Position numbers and translations under genes: made by a program. A stretch of 64,000 nucleotides of DNA. It comes from DATDOY01 sp035293045 (GTDB lineage: Bacteria > Actinomycetota > Acidimicrobiia > IMCC26256 > JACPCJ01). The stretch spans positions 1 to 64,000 of the forward strand of contig DATDOY010000034.1 in NCBI GenBank assembly GCA_035293045.1, written 5' to 3'. The notes below the pieces were generated by a model. It made no database searches and was not told the origin of the DNA. It saw nothing but the letters and a program-made list of their open reading frames with translations. Within the stretch, counting starts at the first letter, position 1. Every line of letters begins with the position of its first letter. Of the stretch, positions 45,302 through 52,594 are shown piece by piece.

Positions 45302-46429
45302 CTACCCGGCGAGCTCGGCATACACATCCCACGTCTTACGCGCCGTCTCGTCCCACGTGAACGTTGCGGCGCGCTGACGTCCGGCCGCCGACATTTCCTT
45401 GGCCACGGCGTCGTCGTCGAGGATGCGCGCCACCGCACCCGCGAGCGCGTGGTGATCGAGGGGATCGACGAGCGCGCCGGCGTCGCCGACACATTCCGGG
45501 AGCGCCGACTGATTGGACGTCACGACCGGGGTTCCGCAGGCCATCGCCTCGATCACGGGGAACCCGAACCCTTCGTACAGCGACGGGAAGACGAAGACCT
45601 CGGCCCGGGCGTACATCGCGGCGAGCACCCCAAGGCTCAACGTCCCTTCGCTCACGACGGTGCGCCCACCAAGGCCGCGCGCCGCAATGCCTTCGGCGAG
45701 CTCCGACCCGAGCCACCCGTGCGGCCCATGCAGCACCAGGGTCAAGTCGGGGTGGTCGCCAGCGACGCCGGCGAACGCGTCGAGGACGGCGTGGACGTTC
45801 TTGCGTTGCTCCTGGGTGCCGATCCAGAGCAGGTAGGGCGGGCGCACCCCTCGCTCGTCGAGCTCCGCGATGGCTCGCTCGTCTTCGCCCGGGCTCGGCG
45901 GCATCTCCACGCCGTGGGGCACCACGCGTAGCCGAGCGGGATCGACGTCGAGGAGCGCTTCGACCTCGACCGCGGTGGCCCAGGACGGGCACACGATGCG
46001 CTCGGCCTCGCGAACGGCGAGGAGGGCCCCGCGCTTGAGCGTCACGCGCGCCTGAGCCGAATAGCGCTCCGGGTATCGCAACGGAGCGAGGTCGTGGATC
46101 GTCGCGACCAGGCGGGCCTTGCCGCGAGGAGGGACGGCCGGTCCGGGCGCGTGGATGACGTCGAGGTCACCGCACACCGATTGCGGGAAGGGTCGATGCG
46201 CCTCGCGCCAGGACCGGTAGAGCGAATCGCGATCGAGGCCGAAAGCGCAGCGCTCCATCGGCAAGCGCGCGACCGAATCGGGGAGCCGCTCATGGGACGC
46301 GTGGAACAGCACGGTGGATGGTGCCCGACCGGTGTCTGCGAGCCCGCGACACAACGCGAGTGTGTAGATCCCGACACCGCTCGGCACCCGCTGGAACAGC
46401 GGCTCGGCGTTGATCCCGACCCGCATCAT
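45302..46429 (-). CDS. Family 4 glycosyltransferase
   Basis: A 375-residue GT-B enzyme. The N-terminal domain starts MRVGINAEPLFQRVPSGVGIYTLAL. The C-terminal nucleotide-sugar domain contains LLWIGTQEQRKNVHAVLDAF, the EX7E motif in FPSLYEGFGFPVIEAMACGTPVVTS, and the closing ALPECVGDAGALVDP. It is retaining and probably uses a GDP- or UDP-sugar; the HDLAPLRYPERYS segment is typical of mannosyltransferase-like GT4 proteins. It overlaps rmlD by 4 nt. Confidence 0.92.
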   Translation of the reverse strand: MMRVGINAEPLFQRVPSGVGIYTLALCRGLADTGRAPSTVLFHASHERLPDSVARLPMERCAFGLDRDSLYRSWREAHRPFPQSVCGDLDVIHAPGPAVPPRGKARLVATIHDLAPLRYPERYSAQARVTLKRGALLAVREAERIVCPSWATAVEVEALLDVDPARLRVVPHGVEMPPSPGEDERAIAELDERGVRPPYLLWIGTQEQRKNVHAVLDAFAGVAGDHPDLTLVLHGPHGWLGSELAEGIAARGLGGRTVVSEGTLSLGVLAAMYARAEVFVFPSLYEGFGFPVIEAMACGTPVVTSNQSALPECVGDAGALVDPLDHHALAGAVARILDDDAVAKEMSAAGRQRAATFTWDETARKTWDVYAELAG

Positions 46430-47304
46430 CCCTCCCCGCGGAGCGCCATCAGTTCCTTGACGCGCTCGTCGACCGCCTCGCGGAGCGGCCGCAGCGGATC
46501 GACACCGGCCTCGTCGAGACGCACGCTCACCAGGGTGCTGTCGGGGGGTCGCGGGGCCGGACGGCCGAGATCGGCAATCGAGAGGCGCTCGACCTCGACG
46601 TCGTGCACGCCGGCGGCGTCGAGCACCATGGCCGACAGCTCAAGCGGCGAGCAGGTGCCCTCGTTGGTGACGTGAAACAGTCCTTCGATGCCGCGCACCG
46701 CCATGGTGGACAGCGCGGCGGCGAGATCGCCGGCGTGCGTCGGCGAACCCCGCTGGTCATCGACCATCCGGAGCGGTTCGCCCTTGAGGCCGCGATCGAG
46801 GATCACCTCGATGAGGCTCCGCCCGATCGTGCCGAACACCCATGCGGTTCGGGCGATGACGAAGCGACCGTCGGCGGCTTCCACCGCCTCTTCGCCCGCG
46901 AGCTTCGAACGGCCGTAGACCGAGCGGGGCCCGGGTGCGTCACGCTCGTCGTACGGCGTGCCCTTGTCACCCGAGAACACGTAGTCCGTCGACACATGAA
47001 TGAAGAGCGCTCCGCGGGCAGCGCATTCCTCGGCAAGCACACCGACGCCCGTCGCATTCACGCTCATGGCGCCCTCGACGTCGGTCTCCGCCTGGTCGAC
47101 GGCGTTGTACGCGGCACAGTTGACGACCACGTCGGGGTGCGTGGCGGCCACCGCCTCGCGAATCGAGTCGGGGCGGGCGAGATCGAGGGTCTCGCGGCCC
47201 GCCGCGACAACGTCGTCAACGCCGCACGCACGGAGGTGGGCCGGCATCTCGGTGCCGAGCTGACCGGCCGCCCCGGTGACGAGCACCTTCATCCCATCGG
47301 GCAC
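46426..47304 (-). CDS. rmlD: dTDP-4-dehydrorhamnose reductase
   Basis: A 292-residue SDR enzyme that makes the last step of dTDP-L-rhamnose, reducing dTDP-4-dehydrorhamnose with NAD(P)H. Motifs are VLVTGAAGQLGTEM, VVNCAAYNAVDQAETD, FIHVSTDYVFSGDKGTPYDE, and the catalytic YGRSKLAGEEAV. The GTG at 47304 gives VPDGMKVLVTG; an ATG at 47292 begins exactly at the Rossmann strand and is an equally good start. The gene follows rmlB by 4 nt. Confidence 0.95.
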   Translation of the reverse strand: MPDGMKVLVTGAAGQLGTEMPAHLRACGVDDVVAAGRETLDLARPDSIREAVAATHPDVVVNCAAYNAVDQAETDVEGAMSVNATGVGVLAEECAARGALFIHVSTDYVFSGDKGTPYDERDAPGPRSVYGRSKLAGEEAVEAADGRFVIARTAWVFGTIGRSLIEVILDRGLKGEPLRMVDDQRGSPTHAGDLAAALSTMAVRGIEGLFHVTNEGTCSPLELSAMVLDAAGVHDVEVERLSIADLGRPAPRPPDSTLVSVRLDEAGVDPLRPLREAVDERVKELMALRGEG

Positions 47305-47308
47305 GCGA

Positions 47309-48319
47309 TCATCGGGCTCGCCCGGCCCACGCCGCTTCGTCGATCGGGCCCCTCGCTTTGAGCGGTTCCCACCAGTCCCGACGATCCGCGTACCACTCGA
47401 CCGTCGCCTTCATTCCGTCCTCGAACGGAATCTCCGGCGCCCACCCCAACTGAGACTGCAGCTTGGTGGAGTCGAGGAGGTACCGCCGGTCGTGTCCGGG
47501 GCGGTCAGGGACGATCTCCTTGAGCGAGGCCGGTTTCCCGAGCGCGCCGAGCACCGCGTCGGCGATCTCCTCGATGCTCTTCTCGACGCCCGTCCCGACG
47601 TTGTAGGTCTCCCCCACCGTGCCCTTGTCGATGACGGCTTCGATCCCGCGACAGTGGTCGAGCACGTGCACCCATTCACGTCGGTTCTGGGTCGATGCAT
47701 ACAACGGGAGCGGCAAGTCGTCGAGCGCATTCGTGGTGAACAACGGAACGACCTTCTCGGGGAACTGATATGGGCCGTAGTTGTTTCCGCCGTTGGTGAT
47801 GGTGATCGGAAGCCCGTACGTCTCGTGATACGCGCGCACGGCGTGGTCCCCGGCCGCCTTCGACGCGTTGTACGGCGTGCGCGGCCGGTAGGGCGAATCC
47901 TCCCGGAAGACATCGGAAGAGTCGAGGGCGAGGTCGCCGTAGACCTCGCAGGTGGAGATGTGGTGGAAACGGCCGACGCCCACGCGACGCGCGGCCTCGA
48001 GCAGCGTCTGGGTGCCGAGGGCGTTGGTGCGAAAGAACAGCCCCGGATCCACCACCGCCAGGCTGTTGTGCGACTCCGCGGCAAAGTTGACGACGACGTC
48101 GACGGAGTGCTCGGCGAGGAGCGCCTCCATCAGCTCGAGGTCTCCGATGTCTCCCTCGACGAACACGATCCGATCTTCGACATCGATGAGATTGGCGCGG
48201 TTGCCGGCGTAGGTCAGCTTGTCGAGGGCAACCACCGAGTCGCCGGGATGGCCCTCGAGCCAGAAGCGCACGAAGTTGGAACCGATGAACCCGGCCGCGC
48301 CGGTCACGAGTACATGCAT
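47309..48319 (-). CDS. dTDP-glucose 4,6-dehydratase-like (RmlB family) with altered catalytic triad
   Basis: A 336-residue extended SDR closely resembling RmlB, which makes dTDP-4-keto-6-deoxyglucose. The NAD loop is TGAAGFIGSNF and the catalytic Tyr150/Lys154 are in YNASKAAGDHA. The motif that is STDEVYG in classical RmlB reads STCEVYGDL here: Thr123 and Glu125 are present but the general-acid Asp is replaced by Cys124. It is therefore either a variant dehydratase subfamily or an enzyme acting on another NDP-sugar. TACGCT lies 8 nt before the ATG, so this is the first gene of a leftward operon ending with the epimerase. No rmlA or rmlC is in the window. Confidence 0.88.
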   Translation of the reverse strand: MHVLVTGAAGFIGSNFVRFWLEGHPGDSVVALDKLTYAGNRANLIDVEDRIVFVEGDIGDLELMEALLAEHSVDVVVNFAAESHNSLAVVDPGLFFRTNALGTQTLLEAARRVGVGRFHHISTCEVYGDLALDSSDVFREDSPYRPRTPYNASKAAGDHAVRAYHETYGLPITITNGGNNYGPYQFPEKVVPLFTTNALDDLPLPLYASTQNRREWVHVLDHCRGIEAVIDKGTVGETYNVGTGVEKSIEEIADAVLGALGKPASLKEIVPDRPGHDRRYLLDSTKLQSQLGWAPEIPFEDGMKATVEWYADRRDWWEPLKARGPIDEAAWAGRAR

Positions 48320-48367
48320 GGGGATTCAGCGTAGGACGAGGCTTCCGCTCGCGCCGAAGGGGCGCCT

Positions 48368-48412
48368 GCCTACGGGATGCTGAGGCCGCGGGTTCAAATC
48401 CCGCCGTCCCGA
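48368..48412 (+). pseudogene. tRNA-Pro-like 3' fragment (anticodon region to acceptor end)
   Basis: The T arm GCGGG-TTCAAAT-CCCGC (48388-48404) is followed by CGTCCCG-A, the 3' acceptor strand expected of tRNA-Pro. Upstream, CTACGGGATGCTGAGGCC loosely resembles a degraded CGG anticodon arm and variable loop. No D arm or matching 5' acceptor strand (CGGGACG) is present, so this is not a functional tRNA. Such 3' ends are typical phage or island attachment sites. Confidence 0.6.
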
Positions 48413-48582
48413 CTCAGGGTCAACGTTGCGGACGCCTGAAACGAAGCCGCGCCCTCACACGGCGCACCCCACAACAACCCGGCCGTCGCAGTTGTTTGGC
48501 GTGTTCCCTGAGAAGTCGACGCCTAGAGCCACCGCGATCCCGCGGTTGTGCATCCCGCCGCCCCCGAAGGCCGCGTTGCCGC

Positions 48583-49509
48583 TCACGCTCCCCCCCTCAT
48601 GGTCAAGACGCCAAGGTCCTGGTTGAGGATGCCGCCGCCGTTGGCCTCGGCGGTGTTCTCGATCACCTGGCTGTTCTCGAGGTCCACGATGCCCGCGTTG
48701 TAGATGCCTCCGCCCTCGTAGACACCCCAAGGACCGGCGGCGGGCGTACCGGCGGAGTTCCCGCTCACGGTGCTGTCGATCAGCGTCACGGTGCCGTGGT
48801 TGCGGATGCCGCCGCCAAAATGGGCGGTGTTCCCGCTCACGGTGCTGTCGATCAGCGTCACGGTGCCCCCAACCAAGTTGAAGATGCCGCCGCCCGAGTT
48901 GGCGGCGTTCCCGCTCACCGTGCTGTCGATCAGCGTCACCGTGCCGCGGTCATTGGAGATGCCGCCGCCCGCGTCGGCGGCGTTCCCGCTCACGGTGCTG
49001 TCGATCAGCGTCACGGTGCCGCCAGCCAAGTTGAAGATGCCGCCGCCCTGGGACAAGAAGTCTGAGATGAGGCCTCCTGAGATCGTGGTGTTCGAGAGAC
49101 GGAGACTTCCGGGGCCACGCACCAAGAAGATGCCGAACTCTGTGGCGGTGGGGCTGCGGACGATCGTTGACCCTCCTCCGTTGATGGTGATGGGGCGCTC
49201 GACCACTGGCAGGCCGAGGGGTCCGAAGAGAAAGGTGGTGGGCCCCGTGAGCGTGTAGGTGCAGCTGGGTTGGCTGTCGGCGTTCAGGTTGATCACCGTC
49301 GGACCAGCTGTCGCCCCCATCGCGTCGATGAGTCCCCCTACCTCCTCGCACCCAAGGTCGATTTCGACCACACCGTCTGCCCGCGCGGGAAGAGGAAGCA
49401 AGAGCAGCCCTACGACGCCGATGGCCATCGCAAGAGCCACGCCGGGTCGTCGGCTTCCGTCGCGAAGGGCGCCAAGGGCCCAGCCCCTGCGCCCGCGAGT
49501 GATGCTCAT
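48583..49509 (-). CDS. Secreted polymorphic right-handed beta-helix repeat protein, C-terminus lost by frameshift
   Basis: The 308-residue product has a signal peptide (hydrophobic about 24-40, then PARADG). A beta-helix follows, built from repeats of the form TVTLIDSTVSGN-xx-GGGIFN. The ATG at 49509 has a strong ribosome site (GGAGGGG, 4 nt). The frame stops at 48583 just after a run of seven C (48590-48596, G on the coding strand). One added G would continue into GGSVSGNAAFGGGGMHNRG and on to a stop at 48455, clearly the natural end. The gene is thus either a frameshifted pseudogene, phase-variable, or a homopolymer sequencing error. It lies within a decayed mobile islet. Confidence 0.75.
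   Translation of the reverse strand: MSITRGRRGWALGALRDGSRRPGVALAMAIGVVGLLLLPLPARADGVVEIDLGCEEVGGLIDAMGATAGPTVINLNADSQPSCTYTLTGPTTFLFGPLGLPVVERPITINGGGSTIVRSPTATEFGIFLVRGPGSLRLSNTTISGGLISDFLSQGGGIFNLAGGTVTLIDSTVSGNAADAGGGISNDRGTVTLIDSTVSGNAANSGGGIFNLVGGTVTLIDSTVSGNTAHFGGGIRNHGTVTLIDSTVSGNSAGTPAAGPWGVYEGGGIYNAGIVDLENSQVIENTAEANGGGILNQDLGVLTMRGGA
48590..48596 (-). other. Poly-G(7) tract at the frameshift
   Basis: Seven C on the plus strand, read as G7 in the coding strand of the beta-helix gene. Eight G would restore the frame to the stop at 48455 and add about 43 residues of matching repeat sequence. It is a candidate slippage site. Confidence 0.6.
48757..49020 (-). repeat. Coding tandem repeat, four units of 72-78 bp
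   Basis: Near-identical 39-nt cores beginning GTTCCCGCTCACGGTGCTG on the plus strand start at 48757, 48829, 48907 and 48982. Spacings are 72, 78 and 75 nt, all multiples of three. Each unit encodes one rung of beta-helix (TVTLIDSTVSGN). Near-identity at the DNA level suggests recent expansion or gene conversion. Confidence 0.85.
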
Positions 49510-49834
49510 AGCCCCTCCAGCCGCGACGAGACACGGAAGCGCCGGTCGATGCTTCTATGTCTTTCTACGTCGAAGGCGGGGCTGCATGCGCGATCAGCCG
49601 AGAAACACCCGCAGGTAGTCGGAAGCCTTCAGGACATCGTTCAGTGATTCACGAAGCTTCGAACCTTCACGACATCGTTCAGCCTCCGATGTCGTAGTAG
49701 AGGCCGCGGCGTGCCGATCTCGCGCTGGCGGTCGTCCGCTTCGCGGGCCGTTATGCCTGGGGCCAGATGAAGCCGATAGGCGCCCCGGCCTGCGGGTTTG
49801 CGTGTCCGACGCCGTGAGGGACCGGAGGTGGTCA
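49510..49834. other. Degraded intergenic sequence with a direct repeat
   Basis: I see no convincing gene in this 325-nt stretch upstream of the beta-helix gene. It contains the direct repeat CCTTCAGGACATCGTTCAG (49626-49644) and the same sequence with one change (49664-49682). The second copy overlaps a small hairpin GACATCG...CGATGTC (49671-49694). The stretch lies between the gene and the second tRNA fragment and looks like mobile-element debris. Confidence 0.4.
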
Positions 49835-49857
49835 GCGGGTTCAAATCCCGCCGTCCG
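49832..49857 (+). pseudogene. Second tRNA 3'-end fragment (attachment-site-like)
   Basis: The sequence GGTCAGCGGGTTCAAATCCC and the following GCCGTCCG reproduce a tRNA variable loop, T arm and the start of the 3' acceptor strand. The 22-nt core 49835-49856 is identical to 48388-48409. No D or anticodon arm precedes it. The two copies are 1,447 nt apart in direct orientation and flank the beta-helix gene. Confidence 0.6.
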
Positions 49858-49919
49858 AGACGATCCGCGGCGGCTCGGTCCGCCTCCGTCGTTGCCTGTG
49901 CGTAGACGGTCAAGGTCAG
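49854..49919 (-). pseudogene. C-terminal remnant of a tyrosine recombinase/integrase
   Basis: Minus-strand translation gives LTLTVYAQATTEADRAAADR and then LG, matching the extreme C-terminus of phage-type integrases (pattern: TLDVYAHA...ADR.AA..L), where the catalytic Tyr is the one in VYA. It runs directly into the tRNA fragment, as integrase genes next to their attachment site do. Upstream (49920 and beyond) the similarity ends at a hairpin and the LCP gene, so only about 22 codons remain. Confidence 0.55.
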
Positions 49920-49938
49920 CCGTAGGGATCGCCTACGG
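49920..49938. terminator. Short hairpin downstream of the LCP gene
   Basis: CCGTAGG and CCTACGG form a perfect 7-bp stem with the 5-nt loop GATCG, 18 nt beyond the LCP stop codon. It could terminate the leftward LCP transcript. There is no T tract, so confidence is modest. Confidence 0.35.
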
Positions 49939-49955
49939 GTGCGAGTCAGAACCCG

Positions 49956-51365
49956 TCAGCATTCCGGCGAGGGGTCCTGGCCCGCCGGCTCCGGCTCCTC
50001 GGTCTGACCCTGCGCCGGCCCGACGCTGCGCACCGAGGCGACGGGATCCATCGGGAGGCCGAGCGACTCCTCGGCCGGCGTCGAAACACCGGTGAAGTCG
50101 GCTCCGACGACGACCACGAGGTCGGCGTCGATGCCGATCGTGGTGTCCTCGACCAGCTTGCCGCGGCCCCCGAGATACTGCTTGAGCAGCTCGGCCTTGT
50201 TCTCCTCACCGGGCCGGTAGTGAATCTCGGTCTGGGAGTACCCGAACCGTTCGGCGTCACCCGCACCGGCTGGAAGGAACCCGACCTCGGCGAGCTGGCG
50301 CGATGTCCGCGTCGCCACCCCAGAACCACCGGTGCCGTTGAGCACGCGCACCTTCACGGACGACGGGGCGACGCCCCCGCCGATCGAACCTTCGCCCCGG
50401 AGCCGAGCGAAGAGCGCGGCCGCCTCCGCCTCGCGGAGCAGCACCACGGACTGGGCTCCCTTGCGGCCCACATCGGCGGGCAGCTTCGCCATCTCCACGT
50501 CGTTGGGGTCGCCGCTGCGAAAGACCCGCACCAGCTTGAAGATGTCGCCGGTGCTGAGATCGGTGTCGAGGGTGACGTTCTTCAGTCCCTTGTTGATGAG
50601 GTCGTTGCCCCGAGCCGGATTGCCGAACCCGCTCTCGAGGCTCTGGGCGATGAGGCGGCGGATGAAGTCCTGCTGCCGGTTGATGCGGCCGAAGTCGCCG
50701 CTCGGGTCGGTGCGCCAGACGCCCGACTCGAAGTACTGGTAGTGACGCGACCGGACGAGGGCGAGCGCCTGGTCGCCGTCGAGGGTCGTGCAGCCCGCCT
50801 CGGCCACGTTCAAGCCGGTCTTGGGGTCGCGCGCCGGCGCCGCCGAATAGATCTCGACGCCCCCCATGGCGTCGACGATGTTGCGGAAGCCGGCGAAGTC
50901 GACCTGCACGTAGTGGTGAATCGGGATGTTGAAGTTGGTGCGGATCGTCTCGATGACGCCCTGCGGCCCGTCCTGGAAGGCGGCGTTGATCTTCGACCCC
51001 CCCTTGCCCGGGATCTCGACCCAGAGATCTCGCGGGAGCGACACGAGCAGCGCCTTCTTCGTCTTGGGGTCGATGCGCACCACGATCAGGGTGTCGGCGC
51101 GTTCTCCCCCGACCTCGCCGAAACTGGCGGCGTCTTGTTCGGTGCTCACGAAGGCGCGCGAGTCGCTCCCGAGGATCAGGAAGTTCTCGCTTCCCTTGTC
51201 GAGGCTGAGGTCGACGCGCGGCGCTCCCGCGAGCTTGTTGTTGATCCACCAATAGGCACCCGCGATCCCCGAGAGCATGAACACGCTCGAGACGAGCAGG
51301 GCGATCAGGAACCGGTGGAACCACGCCGTCCGCGCAGACGCGCTGGAGAAAATCCGAGGAGACAC
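49956..51365 (-). CDS. LytR-CpsA-Psr (LCP) family wall-glycopolymer ligase with LytR_C domain
   Basis: A 469-residue membrane enzyme expected to transfer lipid-linked glycopolymers (in mycobacteria, arabinogalactan) to peptidoglycan. A cytoplasmic stub and one TM (about 17-40) lead to the LCP domain (about 60-290) with LILGSDSRAF, RADTLIVVRIDPKTKKALLVSLPRD, GGSKINAAFQDGP and the Arg-rich DGDQALALVRSRHY...DFGRINRQQ. The C-terminal LytR_C domain is VKVRVLNGTGGSGVATRTSRQL. The GTG at 51365 has TAAACT at 9 nt; that hexamer begins with the TAA stop of the upstream acyl-CoA dehydrogenase gene. In mycobacteria an LCP gene also neighbours rmlD. Confidence 0.95.
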   Translation of the reverse strand: MSPRIFSSASARTAWFHRFLIALLVSSVFMLSGIAGAYWWINNKLAGAPRVDLSLDKGSENFLILGSDSRAFVSTEQDAASFGEVGGERADTLIVVRIDPKTKKALLVSLPRDLWVEIPGKGGSKINAAFQDGPQGVIETIRTNFNIPIHHYVQVDFAGFRNIVDAMGGVEIYSAAPARDPKTGLNVAEAGCTTLDGDQALALVRSRHYQYFESGVWRTDPSGDFGRINRQQDFIRRLIAQSLESGFGNPARGNDLINKGLKNVTLDTDLSTGDIFKLVRVFRSGDPNDVEMAKLPADVGRKGAQSVVLLREAEAAALFARLRGEGSIGGGVAPSSVKVRVLNGTGGSGVATRTSRQLAEVGFLPAGAGDAERFGYSQTEIHYRPGEENKAELLKQYLGGRGKLVEDTTIGIDADLVVVVGADFTGVSTPAEESLGLPMDPVASVRSVGPAQGQTEEPEPAGQDPSPEC

Positions 51366-51374
51366 GAAGGGGTT

Positions 51375-51380
51375 AGTTTA
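51375..51380 (-). promoter_or_regulatory. -10 element of the LCP gene embedded in the upstream stop codon
   Basis: TAAACT (51380 down to 51375) contains the TAA stop of the acyl-CoA dehydrogenase gene and lies 9 nt before the LCP GTG start. It parallels the mscS case at 9811-9816. Confidence 0.45.
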
Positions 51381-52529
51381 GGTGTCGACGGGAAGGCCGA
51401 GGTCGCGGGCGATGACCAGCCGCTGGATCTCGCTCGTGCCCTCACCGATCTCGAGGATCTTCGAGTCGCGGTAGAAGCGGGCCACCGGCGTCTCTTCCAT
51501 GAACCCGTACCCCCCGTGAATCTGGACCGCCTCGCGGGTTGCGCTCACCGCGATCTCGCTCGAGTACAGCTTGGCCATCGCCGCCGCTCGCCGGATCGGG
51601 AGGCCCCGGTCTCGCATCACCGCCGCCTTGTAGGTCAGGTTGCGTGCGTTCTCGACCGCCACCGCCATGTCGGCGAGCTTGAAGGCGACGCCCTGATACC
51701 GGCCGATCGGCCCTCCGAACGCCTCTCGTTGCTGCGCGTACGCCAAGGACATCTCGAGGCATGCCTGCGCGGTGCCGACGCCGAGCGCAGCGATGGCGAT
51801 GCGGCCCTCGTCGAGCGTTTCCATGAACAGCTTGAAGCCCCCACCGCGCTCGCCGAGGAGGTTCGCCTCCGGCACCCGGCAGTCCGTGAACACCAGCTCG
51901 TGGGTGTCGCTCGCGTGCCAGCCGAGCTTGCGGTACGCCGGCTGCACGTCGAACCCCGGCGTCCCCGCGGGAACGATGATGGCGCTGATCTCGTGGTCAC
52001 CGGTGAGCGCCGTAATCGTCACGCACGCCGTCACGTCGGTGCCCGAGTTCGTAATGAAGGTCTTCTGTCCGTTGATCACCCACTCTCCGGTGCCTTGGTC
52101 GAGCACCGCGCGGGTCCTCGTCGACGCGGCATCCGATCCGGCGTGGGCTTCGGTGAGTCCGAAGGCGCCGAGGGCCCGGCCCTCGATCATCGGCAGCAAG
52201 TACTTCCGCTTCTGTTCCTCGGTGCCGACCCGGAAGAACGGCATCGCCCCGAGGCTCACCCCGGCTTCGAGGGTGATCGCCATCGACTGGTCGACGCGCG
52301 CGAGTTCCTCGAGCGCGATCACGTACGTGAGGAAGTCGGCCCCGCCGCCGCCGTACTCCTCGGGGAACACGAGCCCGAAGAGCCCAAGTTCCCCCATCTT
52401 GTGGACGATCTCGACGGGAAAGTGCTCCTCGCGATCCCACGCCTCGATGTGGGGCGCGATCTCCCGTTCGGCGAAGTCCCGCACGACCTTGCGGAACTCC
52501 TCCTGCTCGGCGCTGAGGTCGAAGTCCAT
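51378..52529 (-). CDS. Acyl-CoA dehydrogenase
   Basis: A 383-residue FAD enzyme that introduces the alpha-beta double bond into acyl-CoA in beta-oxidation or branched-chain amino acid breakdown. Motifs are FGLTEAHAGSDAASTRTRAV (FAD and substrate), FITNSGTDVTACVTITA, LGVGTAQACLEMSLAYAQQREAFG, and QIHGGYGFMEETPVARFYRD, which carries the likely catalytic Glu. The ATG at 52529 is preferred over a GTG at 52538 because TACAGT lies 7 nt before it. The mycobacterial gene at this place is fadE25. It is divergent from pabB. Confidence 0.95.
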   Translation of the reverse strand: MDFDLSAEQEEFRKVVRDFAEREIAPHIEAWDREEHFPVEIVHKMGELGLFGLVFPEEYGGGGADFLTYVIALEELARVDQSMAITLEAGVSLGAMPFFRVGTEEQKRKYLLPMIEGRALGAFGLTEAHAGSDAASTRTRAVLDQGTGEWVINGQKTFITNSGTDVTACVTITALTGDHEISAIIVPAGTPGFDVQPAYRKLGWHASDTHELVFTDCRVPEANLLGERGGGFKLFMETLDEGRIAIAALGVGTAQACLEMSLAYAQQREAFGGPIGRYQGVAFKLADMAVAVENARNLTYKAAVMRDRGLPIRRAAAMAKLYSSEIAVSATREAVQIHGGYGFMEETPVARFYRDSKILEIGEGTSEIQRLVIARDLGLPVDT

Positions 52530-52594
52530 GGCGGCCACTGTACGGGGGGAAACTGTTCCCGTTCGGGGTCGTGGCGGGCCCTAACCTCATCTCG

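Noticed and set aside
48362..48412. Intact tRNA gene at the rml/islet border
   Set aside because: T arm and 3' acceptor are good, but there is no D arm, no 5' acceptor strand CGGGACG, and the anticodon arm does not pair. Recorded as a fragment.
48757..49020. CRISPR-like array
   Set aside because: Repeat spacings are multiples of three and the spacers are also similar; the repeats encode beta-helix rungs within one protein frame.
49641..49853. Extension of the integrase remnant into a 90-aa gene
   Set aside because: After LGRR the frame crosses the tRNA fragment and becomes Arg/Pro-rich text with no integrase similarity; only 49854-49919 is supported.
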